A stretch of 64,000 bases of DNA from the NCBI GenBank assembly GCA_028868825.1, contig JAGWTU010000004.1, forward strand, positions 102,020-166,019, in the 5' to 3' direction. This stretch comes from Burkholderiales bacterium. Lineage in GTDB: Bacteria; Pseudomonadota; Gammaproteobacteria; Burkholderiales; Burkholderiaceae_C. The first letter of the stretch is position 1; the number at the start of each line of letters is the position of its first letter. Shown piece by piece: positions 43,379 through 52,180 of this stretch. The position numbers and the translations under genes were made by a program. Below the pieces are notes generated by a model. It did no database searches and was not told the origin of the DNA. It saw only the letters and a program-made list of their open reading frames with translations.

Positions 43379-45766
43379 CTAAGCCCGCGCCGAACCCAGC
43401 GCCGCCAGCTGGCGCCGTGCCCGCGCCGTCGCGCGGTCGATCAGGGTCGCCGTCTCGAAGGCGCGGAAGCGCCCGGTCTCGCACAGGCGCAGCAGCATGC
43501 GCTGCGTCAGCGAGACGGTCTGGCGGTTGCGTGCGCCGTGGGTGAAGATGAAGAAGCTGCGCGCCGCACTGACATGCGACAGCCGCACGCGGCGCCATTC
43601 GCCGTCGAGGTGCATCTGGTAGGGGTAGCCGATCTGCACATGGTCGGCCAGGGCGCGGCCCTCGCTCGGATCGGCGGCGTCGGCGCTGACCGGCAAGCCC
43701 GGCAGCGCGGGTTCGGACTCGGGGCCGCCGTCGGCCGCCGCCTCGCCCGTCTCGCCTGTCTCACCCTCGGGCGCCGAGACCGGGGCCGACCAATCGACCG
43801 CGGCCTCGGTGACGAGGCCCACGCGCCGCGCCTCCTCGGGCGTCAGCACGGGCGACGCGATGGCGTCGCTGAGCACAGGCAGGCTGCGCGTGGCCAGCAG
43901 CTCGGCCCTGGACGGCGGCGGGCGCTTGAGCGCCCCCTCGACCTGGCGCGCCGCGAGGTTGATGTCGAGCTGCCGCACGTTGGCGACCTTCAGCGCCTCG
44001 GCATGCGCCGGCATGAGGTCGCCGAAGAAGGCGCGCCGCTGCGCCTCGGGCCAGGCGATGAGGTTCATGCCCTCGGTCAGCGACTGCATCAGCCGCGGCA
44101 GCTCGGCGAGGAAGGCCTTGCGCAGCGCCGGCGTCGCCTTGGGCTGGATGCTCAGGTAGAGCTCGCGGCCGACGCCGCGCAGCCGCTGCACCAGCTCGCC
44201 ATCGGCGCCGTCCTGTTCGGCCGCGCGCAGCAGCACCTGGCTCCAGACGTCGCTGAGGAAATCGCGCAGGAAGGGCGGTGCCGCCAGGCCCTTGAGGTCG
44301 CCCGCCAGGCGCTGGGCGTAGAGCTGGCGCAGCCGCTGCTGGTCCTCCTTCTCGCTGAGCAGGTTCGCCGCCTGCTCCTGCTCGGGCTCGGCGCGCGCGG
44401 CGATGTCGGCGGTGTAGGCCTCGAGTGCGGCCAGCTTCTGCTCGTAGACCTCGATGCGGTCGAAGTCGCCCTCGACGACCTCGTGCACGAGCGCCTTGAC
44501 CTTGGCCAGGAATTCGCCGGCGACGGCGTCGCCGTAGTCCTCGAACGCCGAGCCGAGCGAGGCGATGCGGTTGACGAAGCGCCGCACCGGATGGCGGCGC
44601 GACGAGAAGAAGCTCGGGTCGCCGAGCGCCGCGCGCAGCACCGGCAGCTGCAGCCGCGCGATCTGGCGCGCCATCTGCGGCGGCACCTTGGGGTCGGCGA
44701 GGATCTGGTCGAAGAGGAAGCCGATGACGTCGATCACCATGTGATCGAGCGCGCCGGTCGAGGCCTGCCGCAGCTCGTCGCGGTGGTCGTGGATCAGGTT
44801 GCGCGGCGCGCTGCCGCCGCTGCCGCCGCCGTCGTCGGTCCAGAGCTCGCCCAGGTGCCCGCCGTGCGACAGGCGGCGGATCAGCGTCATCAGCGCCGGA
44901 TCGACCTGACCCATCGACGGCGCGCCGCCGTAATAACCCGACTGTGTGCTCGCGCCGCCATGGCCGCTGGAGGGGCCGCTGTGGCTGCTGTGGCCGCTTT
45001 GGCGACCGTGGCGGCTGTCCGGGCCGCCGCCATGTGCCGAGGCCTCGAACCCCGAGTTGCCATGCTGGCTGTCGCCCAGCGGGCCGCTGCGCGTGCCGCG
45101 TTGGCGCACCGCCATGCCCAGCGGCTGCACGCCGGCGTTGCGCATGCCCGAGACGATGTCGGCATAGGCGCGGGCGAGCAGCCCGGCGAGCGAGCGGCCG
45201 AGCTCGGACGAGAGCACCTTGCGTATCTCGTCGCGGTCGGAGACGGCGTCGATGCCGGCGATCATCGCCTGGCCGATCAGTTCGGGGCGCAGCGGATTGC
45301 GGTCGCGCTCGCCCCCGGCCTCGCCGAGCAGCGATCCGACATAGCCCTCGAGCTCGCGCAGCTCCCATTCGCAGCCATGGGCGATCTCGAGCGCGAAACG
45401 CTCGGCCGAGATCTGCGCCTCGACCTCCTTGTCCTCGACCAGGCTCAGCGCCGCCCAGTCGGTGAGGGGCGATCCCGAGCGCGTACTCGGCGCCGGGACC
45501 TCGGCCGCCGACGCCCGCGGCCCGAGTTCGAGCAGCACGCGGCGGTCGTAGGCGTCGTTGAAGGTGAGGGCGAAGACCGCGGACTTGCGGTTGAGCTCGA
45601 ACTGGGCGCCGAGCAGCCCGTCGCGCTGGAAGGCGTTGTTCGACGCCAGCGCCGCCAGACCCAGGCTCTCGATCGTGCGCTCGGCAGCCTCACGCGCCGC
45701 CAGCTTGAGCCGCTGGACGGCGCTTTCGATCGGGGCGGGCAGTCGGTGGACGGGGTTGGGCTTCAT
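43379..45766 (-). CDS. DUF1631 family protein
   Basis: This 795-residue cytoplasmic protein belongs to the DUF1631 family of beta/gammaproteobacteria, of unknown function. It is largely helical, with a His/Gly/Ser-rich low-complexity stretch at about 220-285 (for example SRHGRQSGHSSHSGPSSGHGG). The C-terminal domain contains HVQIGYPYQMHLDGEWRRVRLSHVSAARSFFIFTHG, a PilZ-like beta-barrel pattern that could bind a ligand; this is inference. It stands alone, 99 bp downstream of mscL on the same strand, separated by a strong hairpin. Confidence 0.8.
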   Translation of the reverse strand: MKPNPVHRLPAPIESAVQRLKLAAREAAERTIESLGLAALASNNAFQRDGLLGAQFELNRKSAVFALTFNDAYDRRVLLELGPRASAAEVPAPSTRSGSPLTDWAALSLVEDKEVEAQISAERFALEIAHGCEWELRELEGYVGSLLGEAGGERDRNPLRPELIGQAMIAGIDAVSDRDEIRKVLSSELGRSLAGLLARAYADIVSGMRNAGVQPLGMAVRQRGTRSGPLGDSQHGNSGFEASAHGGGPDSRHGRQSGHSSHSGPSSGHGGASTQSGYYGGAPSMGQVDPALMTLIRRLSHGGHLGELWTDDGGGSGGSAPRNLIHDHRDELRQASTGALDHMVIDVIGFLFDQILADPKVPPQMARQIARLQLPVLRAALGDPSFFSSRRHPVRRFVNRIASLGSAFEDYGDAVAGEFLAKVKALVHEVVEGDFDRIEVYEQKLAALEAYTADIAARAEPEQEQAANLLSEKEDQQRLRQLYAQRLAGDLKGLAAPPFLRDFLSDVWSQVLLRAAEQDGADGELVQRLRGVGRELYLSIQPKATPALRKAFLAELPRLMQSLTEGMNLIAWPEAQRRAFFGDLMPAHAEALKVANVRQLDINLAARQVEGALKRPPPSRAELLATRSLPVLSDAIASPVLTPEEARRVGLVTEAAVDWSAPVSAPEGETGETGEAAADGGPESEPALPGLPVSADAADPSEGRALADHVQIGYPYQMHLDGEWRRVRLSHVSAARSFFIFTHGARNRQTVSLTQRMLLRLCETGRFRAFETATLIDRATARARRQLAALGSARA

Positions 45767-45775
45767 GGTCGGCGC

Positions 45776-45793
45776 GCGGTCCCTCGGGACCGC
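45776..45793. repeat. 18-bp palindrome before the DUF1631 gene
   Basis: GCGGTCCC, TC, GGGACCGC is an inverted repeat ending 10 bp upstream of the DUF1631 start. It may be an operator or part of the 5' leader. No regulator is suggested nearby. Confidence 0.45.
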
Positions 45794-45824
45794 CGCCTAG
45801 TATGCGGCATCGCCCGTGCTGCCG

Positions 45825-45853
45825 GCCCGGCGCGGCGGCGAGCCGCGCCGGGC
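45825..45853 (-). terminator. 12-bp-stem hairpin downstream of mscL
   Basis: GCCCGGCGCGGC (45825-45836), GGCGA, GCCGCGCCGGGC (45842-45853) is a perfect 12-bp stem just after the mscL stop. It lacks a good T-run on the minus strand, so it may act as a weak terminator or protect the transcript end. Confidence 0.5.
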
Positions 45854-45865
45854 TTGTAACGCCAC

Positions 45866-46285
45866 TTACTTGCGCAGCGCGTCGCGGATTTCGCGCAGCA
45901 GCAGCACGTCCTCGGGCGTCGGCGCCGGCGGGGCCGGCGGCGGCGGCGGGGCTTCGCGCTTCATCTTGTTCATCTGCTTGACCATCATGAAGATGATGAA
46001 CGCGAGGATCAGGAAGTTGAACAGGATGGTGATGAAGTTGCCGTAGGCGAACACGGCGCCGGCCTTCTTGGCCTCGGCGAGCGTGGTCGCGGTCTGACCC
46101 GCCAGCGGTACGAAGTAGTTGCTGAAGTCGAGGCCACCGAAGATCTTGCCGACGATAGGCATGATCAGGTCACCGACGATCGAATCGACGATCTTGCCAA
46201 AGGCGCCGCCGATGATCACGCCGACGGCGAGATCCATGACGTTGCCCTTGAGCGCGAATTCCTTGAACTCGGATGTGAAGCTCAC
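45866..46285 (-). CDS. mscL: Large-conductance mechanosensitive channel MscL
   Basis: MscL opens under extreme membrane tension to release solutes. The 139 residues have the amphipathic N-terminus ([36 protein letters not shown]), pore helix TM1, a periplasmic loop, TM2 ([24 protein letters not shown]) and a cytoplasmic bundle helix ([12 protein letters not shown]). A proline-rich insert ([16 protein letters not shown]) precedes the last helix. The length is close to the family norm. Confidence 0.97.
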   Translation of the reverse strand: MSFTSEFKEFALKGNVMDLAVGVIIGGAFGKIVDSIVGDLIMPIVGKIFGGLDFSNYFVPLAGQTATTLAEAKKAGAVFAYGNFITILFNFLILAFIIFMMVKQMNKMKREAPPPPPAPPAPTPEDVLLLREIRDALRK

Positions 46286-46450
46286 TTTTTCTCCTGGCTT
46301 GTGGAACGGGGGATGCTGACCCTTGGTCCGGGACCCGGGCAGGCGCGCGGACGGTACGGGTTGCCCTGCGGCGCGTCAAGGTACCTCGGGATGGGCAGCC
46401 GTCGACGCCGCCCACCGGCCACCCTGTCAGGCGAGCGAAGGCCGCTCGGC

Positions 46451-46456
46451 TAGAAT
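46451..46456 (+). promoter_or_regulatory. Possible -10 element of the petABC operon
   Basis: TAGAAT lies 46 bp before the petA ATG in the 216-bp gap between divergent mscL and petA. No convincing -35 partner is seen. Nothing else is recognised in the gap. Confidence 0.35.
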
Positions 46457-46501
46457 TCCGCGCTGCTCCGAACCCCTACCCAGAGATTACCGAGGATCCC
46501 C

Positions 46502-47137
46502 ATGAGCGACGCCGCTGCGGTCGATAACGGCCTGAGCTTCACCAAGGACGCAGCCGACCCGAGCCGTCGCAACTGGATCGCGGTCACCGGCTGCGCCGCC
46601 GCCGCGGGCGGCGTCGCGGTGGCCGTGCCCTTCGTCAGCAGCTTCGCACCGTCGGAGGCCGCCAAGGCCGCCGGCGCGCCGGTCGAGGTCGACATCGGCG
46701 CCATCAAGGCCGGCGAGAAGCTCACCGTCGCCTGGCGCGGCAAGCCGGTGTGGATCATGCGCCGCACGCCCGAGCAGGTCGCCGAGCTGAGCAAGAACGA
46801 CGCCGAGCTCGCCGACCCGAAGTCCGAGCGCAACCGCCCCGACATGACGCCGCCGTACGCGCAGAACGAATACCGCTCGATCAAGCCCGAGGTGCTCGTC
46901 GTCGTCGGCATCTGCACCCACCTGGGCTGCTCGCCGGGCGACCGCTTCACGCCCGGCGCCCAGCCCTCGCTGCCGGCCGACTGGCCGGGCGGCTTCCTCT
47001 GCCCTTGCCACGGCTCGACCTTCGACCTCGCCGGACGCGTCTACAAGAACAAGCCCGCGCCCGACAACCTGCAGGTGCCGCCGTACAAGTTCCTGTCGGA
47101 CACCCGGCTGCTGATCGGCGACGACTCCAAGGCCTGA
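46502..47137 (+). CDS. petA: Ubiquinol-cytochrome c reductase Rieske iron-sulfur subunit
   Basis: This is the [2Fe-2S] subunit of the cytochrome bc1 complex. The 211 residues carry an N-terminal Tat-type anchor (SRRNWIAVTGCAAAAGGVAVAVPF). The cluster ligands are Cys138/His140 in CTHLGC and Cys167/His170 in CPCHG, with Cys143 and Cys169 for the stabilising disulfide. It starts the petABC operon; petB follows after 37 bp. Confidence 0.97.
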   Translation: MSDAAAVDNGLSFTKDAADPSRRNWIAVTGCAAAAGGVAVAVPFVSSFAPSEAAKAAGAPVEVDIGAIKAGEKLTVAWRGKPVWIMRRTPEQVAELSKNDAELADPKSERNRPDMTPPYAQNEYRSIKPEVLVVVGICTHLGCSPGDRFTPGAQPSLPADWPGGFLCPCHGSTFDLAGRVYKNKPAPDNLQVPPYKFLSDTRLLIGDDSKA

Positions 47138-47174
47138 GCGCCGCTGACACCCACATACGAAGACCGAGGTCAAG

Positions 47175-48581
47175 ATGGCTGAATTCAAGGAAGCGCCCGC
47201 CGGTTCGTCGGTGCTGACGCAGACGACGGTGTGGCTCGAGAACCGGTTCCCGACCGCGTTCGCCGAGTACAAGAAGCACCTCTCGGAGTACTACGCGCCG
47301 AAGAACTTCAACTTCTGGTACTTCTTCGGCTCGCTGTCGTTGCTGGTGCTGGTGATCCAGATCGTCACCGGCATCTTCCTGGTGATGAACTACAAGCCCG
47401 ACGCCAACCTCGCGTTCGCGTCGGTCGAGTACATCATGCGCGACGTCTCGGGCGGCTGGATCATCCGCTACATGCACTCGACGGGCGCGAGCGCATTCTT
47501 CATCTGCGTCTACCTGCACATGTTCCGCGGCCTGATGTACGGCAGCTACCGCAAGCCGCGCGAGCTGGTCTGGATCTTCGGCTGCGCGATCTTCCTGTGC
47601 CTGATGGCCGAGGCCTTTATGGGCTACCTGCTGCCCTGGGGCCAGATGAGCTACTGGGGCGCCCAGGTCATCATCAACCTGTTCGCCGCGATCCCGCTCA
47701 TCGGACCCGACCTCTCGCTGCTGATCCGCGGCGACTACGTCGTCGGCGACGCGACGCTGAACCGCTTCTTCAGCTTCCACGTCATCGCCGTGCCGCTGGT
47801 GCTGATCGGCCTCATCGTCGCGCACCTGCTGGCGCTGCACGATGTCGGCTCGCTGAACCCGGACGGCATCGAGATCAAGGCCAAGACGGACCCGAAGACC
47901 GGCATCCCGCTCGACGGCATCCCGTTCCACCCGTACTACTCGGTGCACGACCTGATCGGCGTCGCCGGCTTCCTCATCATCTTCTCGGCGGTGATGTTCT
48001 TCGCCCCCGACGGCGGCGGCTACTTCCTCGAGGCCAACAATTTCATTCCAGCCAACCCGCTGAAGACGCCGGCCGAGATCGCCCCGGTGTGGTACTTCAC
48101 GCCGTTCTATTCGATGCTGCGCGCGGTGACCTCGGACATGGTCAAGGTGCTGATGGTGATCGTCGCCGCCGCCGGCGTGATGGGCTACCTGAAGGCCGGA
48201 CTGAAGGGCATCTGGAAGTTCGCGCCGCTGGTCATCGCGCTCGGCGTCGAGGCCGGCCTCTACGCCTTCGACGCCAAGTTCTGGGGCGTCGTCGTGATGG
48301 GCCTGGCCGTCATCATCCTGTTCTTCCTGCCCTGGCTCGACCGCTCGCCGGTGAAGTCGATCCGCTACCGGCCGGACTGGAACAAGTGGTTCTACGGCAT
48401 CTTCGTGATCGTCTTCTTCGTCCTCGGCTACCTCGGCACCAAGCCGCCGACGCCGACCGGCACGCTGATCGCCCAGACCGGCACGCTGTTCTATTTCGGC
48501 TTCTTCCTGCTGATGCCCTGGTGGAGCCGGATCGGCGAGTTCAAGCCGGTGCCCGACCGCGTCACCTTCAAGCCCCACTGA
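47175..48581 (+). CDS. petB: Cytochrome b subunit of the bc1 complex
   Basis: Cytochrome b carries two hemes and both quinone sites. The full-length 468-residue protein has eight core helices, with heme-ligand histidines in helices B and D (for example YMHSTGASAFFICVYLHMFRG and SFHVIAVPLVLIGLIVAHLLALH). The Qo-site PEWY motif reads PVWY (residues 304-307), a variant known in beta- and gammaproteobacteria. The C-terminus has an extra hydrophobic region. It is the second gene of petABC. Confidence 0.97.
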   Translation: MAEFKEAPAGSSVLTQTTVWLENRFPTAFAEYKKHLSEYYAPKNFNFWYFFGSLSLLVLVIQIVTGIFLVMNYKPDANLAFASVEYIMRDVSGGWIIRYMHSTGASAFFICVYLHMFRGLMYGSYRKPRELVWIFGCAIFLCLMAEAFMGYLLPWGQMSYWGAQVIINLFAAIPLIGPDLSLLIRGDYVVGDATLNRFFSFHVIAVPLVLIGLIVAHLLALHDVGSLNPDGIEIKAKTDPKTGIPLDGIPFHPYYSVHDLIGVAGFLIIFSAVMFFAPDGGGYFLEANNFIPANPLKTPAEIAPVWYFTPFYSMLRAVTSDMVKVLMVIVAAAGVMGYLKAGLKGIWKFAPLVIALGVEAGLYAFDAKFWGVVVMGLAVIILFFLPWLDRSPVKSIRYRPDWNKWFYGIFVIVFFVLGYLGTKPPTPTGTLIAQTGTLFYFGFFLLMPWWSRIGEFKPVPDRVTFKPH

Positions 48582-48597
48582 TCGAGCGCCCACCATC

Positions 48598-49362
48598 ATG
48601 CTGAAGAAACTGATCACGACGCTGCTGGCCGCGCTGGCGCTGGCGGGTGCGGCGCGGGCCGAAGGCCCGGCCTGGGACCGCTTCCCGACCGAGAAGATGA
48701 GCGACATGGTGGCGCTGCAGCGCGGCGCCAAGCTCTTCGTCAACTACTGCCTGAACTGCCATGCCGCTTCGTACATGCGGTTCAACAAGCTGCAGGACCT
48801 GGGCCTGAGCGACCAGCAGATCAAGGAAAACCTCGTCTTCACCGGCGTCAAGACCGGCGATCTGATGAAGATCGCGATGGACCCGAACGACGCCAAGGAG
48901 TGGTTCGGCACGACGCCGCCCGACCTCACGCTGGTCGCGCGCTCGCGCGCCGAGCACGGCAAGGGCACGGGCGCCGACTACCTCTACAGCTACCTGCGCA
49001 ACTTCTATCGCGACGACACCAAGGCCACGGGCTGGAACAACCTGATCTTCCCCAGCGTGGCGATGCCCAACGTGCTGTGGCAGCTGCAGGGCCAGCAGCG
49101 CGCGGTGTTCGAGGACGAGAAGAACGAGCACAGCGGCGAAGTCGAGCATGTGTTCAAGGGCTACCAGCCCATCACCCAGGGATCGATGTCGGCGGCCGAG
49201 TTCAACGAGAACGTCGCCGACCTCGTCGCCTACATGCAGTGGATGAGCGAGCCGGCGCAGGGCCAGCGCGTGCGCATCGGCGTCTGGGTGCTCATCTTCC
49301 TGGCCTTCTTCATGGTCATCGCCTGGCGTCTGAACGCGGCGTACTGGAAGGACATCAAGTAA
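48598..49362 (+). CDS. petC: Cytochrome c1 subunit of the bc1 complex
   Basis: Cytochrome c1 receives electrons from the Rieske protein. The 254 residues have a signal peptide (about 1-21), the covalent heme site Cys51-Leu-Asn-Cys54-His55 (YCLNCHAASYMRF), a likely Met ligand in SVAMPNVLW and a C-terminal membrane anchor (VRIGVWVLIFLAFFMVIAW). It closes the petABC operon, followed by an intrinsic terminator. Confidence 0.97.
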   Translation: MLKKLITTLLAALALAGAARAEGPAWDRFPTEKMSDMVALQRGAKLFVNYCLNCHAASYMRFNKLQDLGLSDQQIKENLVFTGVKTGDLMKIAMDPNDAKEWFGTTPPDLTLVARSRAEHGKGTGADYLYSYLRNFYRDDTKATGWNNLIFPSVAMPNVLWQLQGQQRAVFEDEKNEHSGEVEHVFKGYQPITQGSMSAAEFNENVADLVAYMQWMSEPAQGQRVRIGVWVLIFLAFFMVIAWRLNAAYWKDIK

Positions 49363-49377
49363 AGTTCCCGCAAGTCA

Positions 49378-49441
49378 GGCCCGCGCTGGCGGGCCGACGG
49401 CGCAGTGGGGGGCCAGTGCACCCACTGCGTTTTGTCTTTTT
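49378..49441 (+). terminator. Intrinsic terminator after petABC
   Basis: A 7-bp hairpin (GGCCCGC, GCTG, GCGGGCC; 49378-49395) is followed by CGCAGTGGG (49401-49409) and CCCACTGCG (49421-49429), a perfect 9-bp stem leading into TTTTGTCTTTTT. This is a strong rho-independent terminator between petC and sspA. Confidence 0.9.
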
Positions 49442-49468
49442 GGAAGACCCAATGAAAGGCCCGACGCC

Positions 49469-50080
49469 ATGATGGTGCTGTACTCCGGAACCACCTGCCC
49501 TTACTCGCACCGTTGCCGCTTCGTGCTGTTCGAAAAAGGCATGGATTTCGAGATTCGCGATGTCGACATCTACGCCAAGCCCGAGGACATCGCGCTGATG
49601 AATCCGTACAACGAGGTGCCCATCCTCGTCGAACGCGATCTCATCCTCTACGAATCGCACATCATCAACGAGTACATCGACGAGCGCTTCCCGCACCCGC
49701 AGCTGATGCCCGGCGACCCGGTGGCGCGTGCGCGCGTGCGGCTGTTCCTGTTCAACTTCGAGAAGGAGCTGTTCAGCAACGTCAACCTGCTCGAGGGGCG
49801 TGGCGTCAAGGCCACCGAGAAGCAGCTCGAGAAGGCGCGCGACCAGATCCGCGACCGTCTGACGCAGCTCGCGCCGATCTTCCTGAAGAACAAGTACATG
49901 CTCGGCGACGACTTCAGCATGCTCGACGTGGCGATCGCGCCGCTGCTGTGGCGTCTGGATTACTACGGCATCGACCTGAGCAAGAACGCCGTGCCGCTGC
50001 TGAAGTACGCCGAGCGCATCTTCTCGCGTCCGGCCTACATCGAGGCGCTGACGCCGTCCGAGAAGGTGATGCGCAAGTAA
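49469..50080 (+). CDS. sspA: Stringent starvation protein A
   Basis: SspA is a GST-fold protein that binds RNA polymerase and modulates transcription under starvation and acid stress. The 203 residues have the thioredoxin-like N-domain (VLYSGTTCPYSHRCRFVLFEKGMDFE), NPYNEVPILVERDLILYESHIINEYIDERFPHP and a helical C-domain (FSMLDVAIAPLLWRLDYYGI). The position before sspB and after petABC is typical for betaproteobacteria. Confidence 0.95.
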   Translation: MMVLYSGTTCPYSHRCRFVLFEKGMDFEIRDVDIYAKPEDIALMNPYNEVPILVERDLILYESHIINEYIDERFPHPQLMPGDPVARARVRLFLFNFEKELFSNVNLLEGRGVKATEKQLEKARDQIRDRLTQLAPIFLKNKYMLGDDFSMLDVAIAPLLWRLDYYGIDLSKNAVPLLKYAERIFSRPAYIEALTPSEKVMRK

Positions 50081-50103
50081 TCCGAAGGCAAACGCGAGAC
50101 GCC

Positions 50104-50631
50104 ATGGCCGAACCGACCGCCAGCACATCCACCCGCCCGTACCTGCTGCGGGCGCTGCACGACTGGTGCACCGACAACGGCTACACGCCGTATATCGCGG
50201 TCGCGGTCGGCCCCGGCGTGCAGGTGCCGATGGAGTACGTGAAGAACAACGAGATCGTGCTCAACATCGGCTTCGAGGCCACCTCGAGCCTGCAACTGGG
50301 CAACGAGCTGGTCGAGTTCAAGGCGCGTTTCGGCGGCGTCGCGCGCGAGATCAAGGTTCCGGTCGACCATGTGATCGCGATCTACGCGCGCGAGAACGGC
50401 CAGGGCATGGCGTTCCCGATGCCCAATGCCGAGGGCGCCGAGGCCGGACCGGCGCCGACGCCCGCGCCGGTGCGCGGCTTGCGGCTGGCGAGCACCGAAT
50501 CCGAGGGGCCGATCGTCGACGAGGCGCCGGCAACGACTGCCGAGGCATCGGCGGCCACCGCGGCGTCCGAGCCACCCGAGCCGCCCGATGCACCCGGCGG
50601 CGGGCGCCCCGCGCTCAAGCGCGTGAAGTGA
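50104..50631 (+). CDS. sspB: ClpXP protease specificity-enhancing factor SspB
   Basis: SspB delivers ssrA-tagged proteins to ClpXP. The 175 residues have the substrate-binding fold (PYLLRALHDWCTDNGYTPYIAVAV, FKARFGGVAREIKVPVDHVIAIYARENGQGM), an acidic/Ala-rich flexible linker and the C-terminal ClpX-binding XB motif (GGGRPALKRVK). The ATG follows sspA by 23 bp. A tRNA gene follows. Confidence 0.95.
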   Translation: MAEPTASTSTRPYLLRALHDWCTDNGYTPYIAVAVGPGVQVPMEYVKNNEIVLNIGFEATSSLQLGNELVEFKARFGGVAREIKVPVDHVIAIYARENGQGMAFPMPNAEGAEAGPAPTPAPVRGLRLASTESEGPIVDEAPATTAEASAATAASEPPEPPDAPGGGRPALKRVK

Positions 50632-50658
50632 CGCCGCCTACAATTCGCCGACTCGCGC

Positions 50659-50734
50659 GCCGGCTTAGCTCAGTTGGTAGAGCACCCGCCTTGTAAGCGG
50701 AAGGTCTTCGGTTCGATTCCGAAAGCCGGCACCA
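50659..50734 (+). tRNA. tRNA-Thr (anticodon UGU)
   Basis: The 76-nt sequence folds as a cloverleaf: acceptor GCCGGCT/AGCCGGC, D-arm GCTCAGTTGGTAGAGC, anticodon arm CCCGC-CTTGTAA-GCGGA with anticodon TGT, T-arm TTCGG-TTCGATT-CCGAA, and an encoded ACCA end. An integrase gene starts 175 bp downstream, so its 3' end is a likely phage/island attachment site. Confidence 0.97.
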
Positions 50735-50858
50735 AGGACCCGTCCTAGGACGATTCATGCGATCCCGGAAAATCTCGAAAAACCGCGTCTTGCATGCGTA
50801 ATACGAGGTTTCTTCGTCTCCGACCGTATCATGCGATGCAGCCCCATCCACGTTTTTT

Positions 50859-50907
50859 GACGGTATTTTTCGGGGCGAGATACCGTCGCCGAAACGGAGA
50901 TACCGTC
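50859..50907. repeat. GATACCGTC repeats at the integrase promoter
   Basis: GATACCGTC occurs at 50879-50887 and 50899-50907, exactly 20 bp apart, and the inverse GACGGTAT at 50859-50866. A related GACCGTATC lies at 50822-50830. The last copy ends two bases before the integrase ATG. They look like binding sites for the integrase or a regulator. Confidence 0.6.
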
Positions 50908-50909
50908 AA

Positions 50910-52124
50910 ATGGCGCTCACCGCGGTCGCCTGTCGCAACGCGAAGCCCGAGGCCAAGCCGGTCAAACTGACCGACGGTGGCGGGCTCTACCTGCTCGTCA
51001 ACGGTTCCGGCAAGTACTGGCGCTGGGACTACCGTCACGCCGGCAAGCGCAAGACGATGGCGCTTGGTGTCTTCCCCGAAACCACACTGGCCCAGGCTCG
51101 CGCGACCCACATCCGGGTGCGCGCCTTGCTGGCGCGCGGCGACGATCCGATGGCGGTGCGCCAGGCCGACAAGCGGCGCGGGCTCTGTGAGGCAGCGAAC
51201 AGCTTCAAGCTGCTGGCGCTCGAGTGGCATCAAGTCAAGTCCGTGAGTTGGCAGGCCGGAACGGCGCACAAGACCTTGCGCCATCTCGAAACCCATTTGT
51301 TCCCCGATCTCGGCCACCGCCCGGTGACGCAGATCACGCCGCCGGAACTGCTCCAGACGCTGCGCAAGATCAAGGCGCGCTACACGGCAACCCGACTGCG
51401 GGAAGTATGCGGCCAGATATTTCGCTACGGCATCGCGGTGGGCAAGGCGGTCAACAACCCCGCTGGCGATCTGCTGGGGGCGCTTGCCGTGCCGCGGACG
51501 ACTCACCGCCCCGCACTGACCGATCGGCGCGAGTTCGGCGAGTTCCTGCGTGAATTGCGCGCATATACGGCCGCCGACGCGCTGACGCTGCTCGCGACGC
51601 GGCTTGCGATGCTGACCTTCGTCCGATCTCAAGAACTGCGCTTGGCCCGATGGGGCGAGGTCGACTGCGTGAACCGCGAGTGGCGCATTCCTGCGGGTCG
51701 CATGAAGATGGCCAAGGGATCGAATCAGGCCCATGTGGTGCCCCTGTCGGCGCAGAGCCTCGAGGCCTTGGCCGAGTTGCGTCGCTACACCGGCGCCAAT
51801 CCCTTGCTGTTCCCGAACAACTACGGCGCCGATCGCGTGATGTCCGAGAACACGATAGGCAGGATGCTTTGGCGCATGGGCTACAAAGGGCGACAGACCT
51901 TGCACGGCTTTCGCGCCAGCGCGCGCAGCCTGCTGTCGGAGCGAGGCTGGTCAGTCGAGGCCCTGGAGCGCCAGCTCGACCATTCCGAGCGCTCCAAGGT
52001 GGTCGCGGCCTACGCGAGATCGGAACACCTCGAGGAAAGGCGGCGGATCATGGACGACTGGGGTAGCTTGGTTGCGGCGATGGAGGCGGGCGACAACGTC
52101 GTCGCAATCACGCGAGCGGCATAG
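50910..52124 (+). CDS. Site-specific tyrosine integrase (P4/DUF4102 type)
   Basis: This 404-residue recombinase has the N-terminal DUF4102 arm-binding domain (VKLTDGGGLYLLVNGSGKYWRWDYRHAGKRKTMALG), a SAM-like core-binding domain and the catalytic domain. Catalytic residues are Arg239 (FVRSQELRLARW), His332 and Arg335 (LHGFRASA), His358 (LDHSE) and Tyr368 (AAYAR). Integrases of this type insert islands at tRNA 3' ends; this one lies next to tRNA-Thr and reads away from it. No other phage or transfer gene is recognised downstream within the window. Confidence 0.93.
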   Translation: MALTAVACRNAKPEAKPVKLTDGGGLYLLVNGSGKYWRWDYRHAGKRKTMALGVFPETTLAQARATHIRVRALLARGDDPMAVRQADKRRGLCEAANSFKLLALEWHQVKSVSWQAGTAHKTLRHLETHLFPDLGHRPVTQITPPELLQTLRKIKARYTATRLREVCGQIFRYGIAVGKAVNNPAGDLLGALAVPRTTHRPALTDRREFGEFLRELRAYTAADALTLLATRLAMLTFVRSQELRLARWGEVDCVNREWRIPAGRMKMAKGSNQAHVVPLSAQSLEALAELRRYTGANPLLFPNNYGADRVMSENTIGRMLWRMGYKGRQTLHGFRASARSLLSERGWSVEALERQLDHSERSKVVAAYARSEHLEERRRIMDDWGSLVAAMEAGDNVVAITRAA

Positions 52125-52140
52125 TACACCGCCAGCAAGA

Positions 52141-52180
52141 TCGCGATGGATCGATTGGGCTCGCGATGAATCGCTTGGGA
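52141..52180 (+). repeat. Two tandem 20-bp imperfect repeats
   Basis: TCGCGATGGATCGATTGGGC is followed directly by TCGCGATGAATCGCTTGGGA (17 of 20 identical). They lie just after the integrase, in a 252-bp anonymous stretch (52125-52376) where no convincing gene is seen. Confidence 0.65.
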
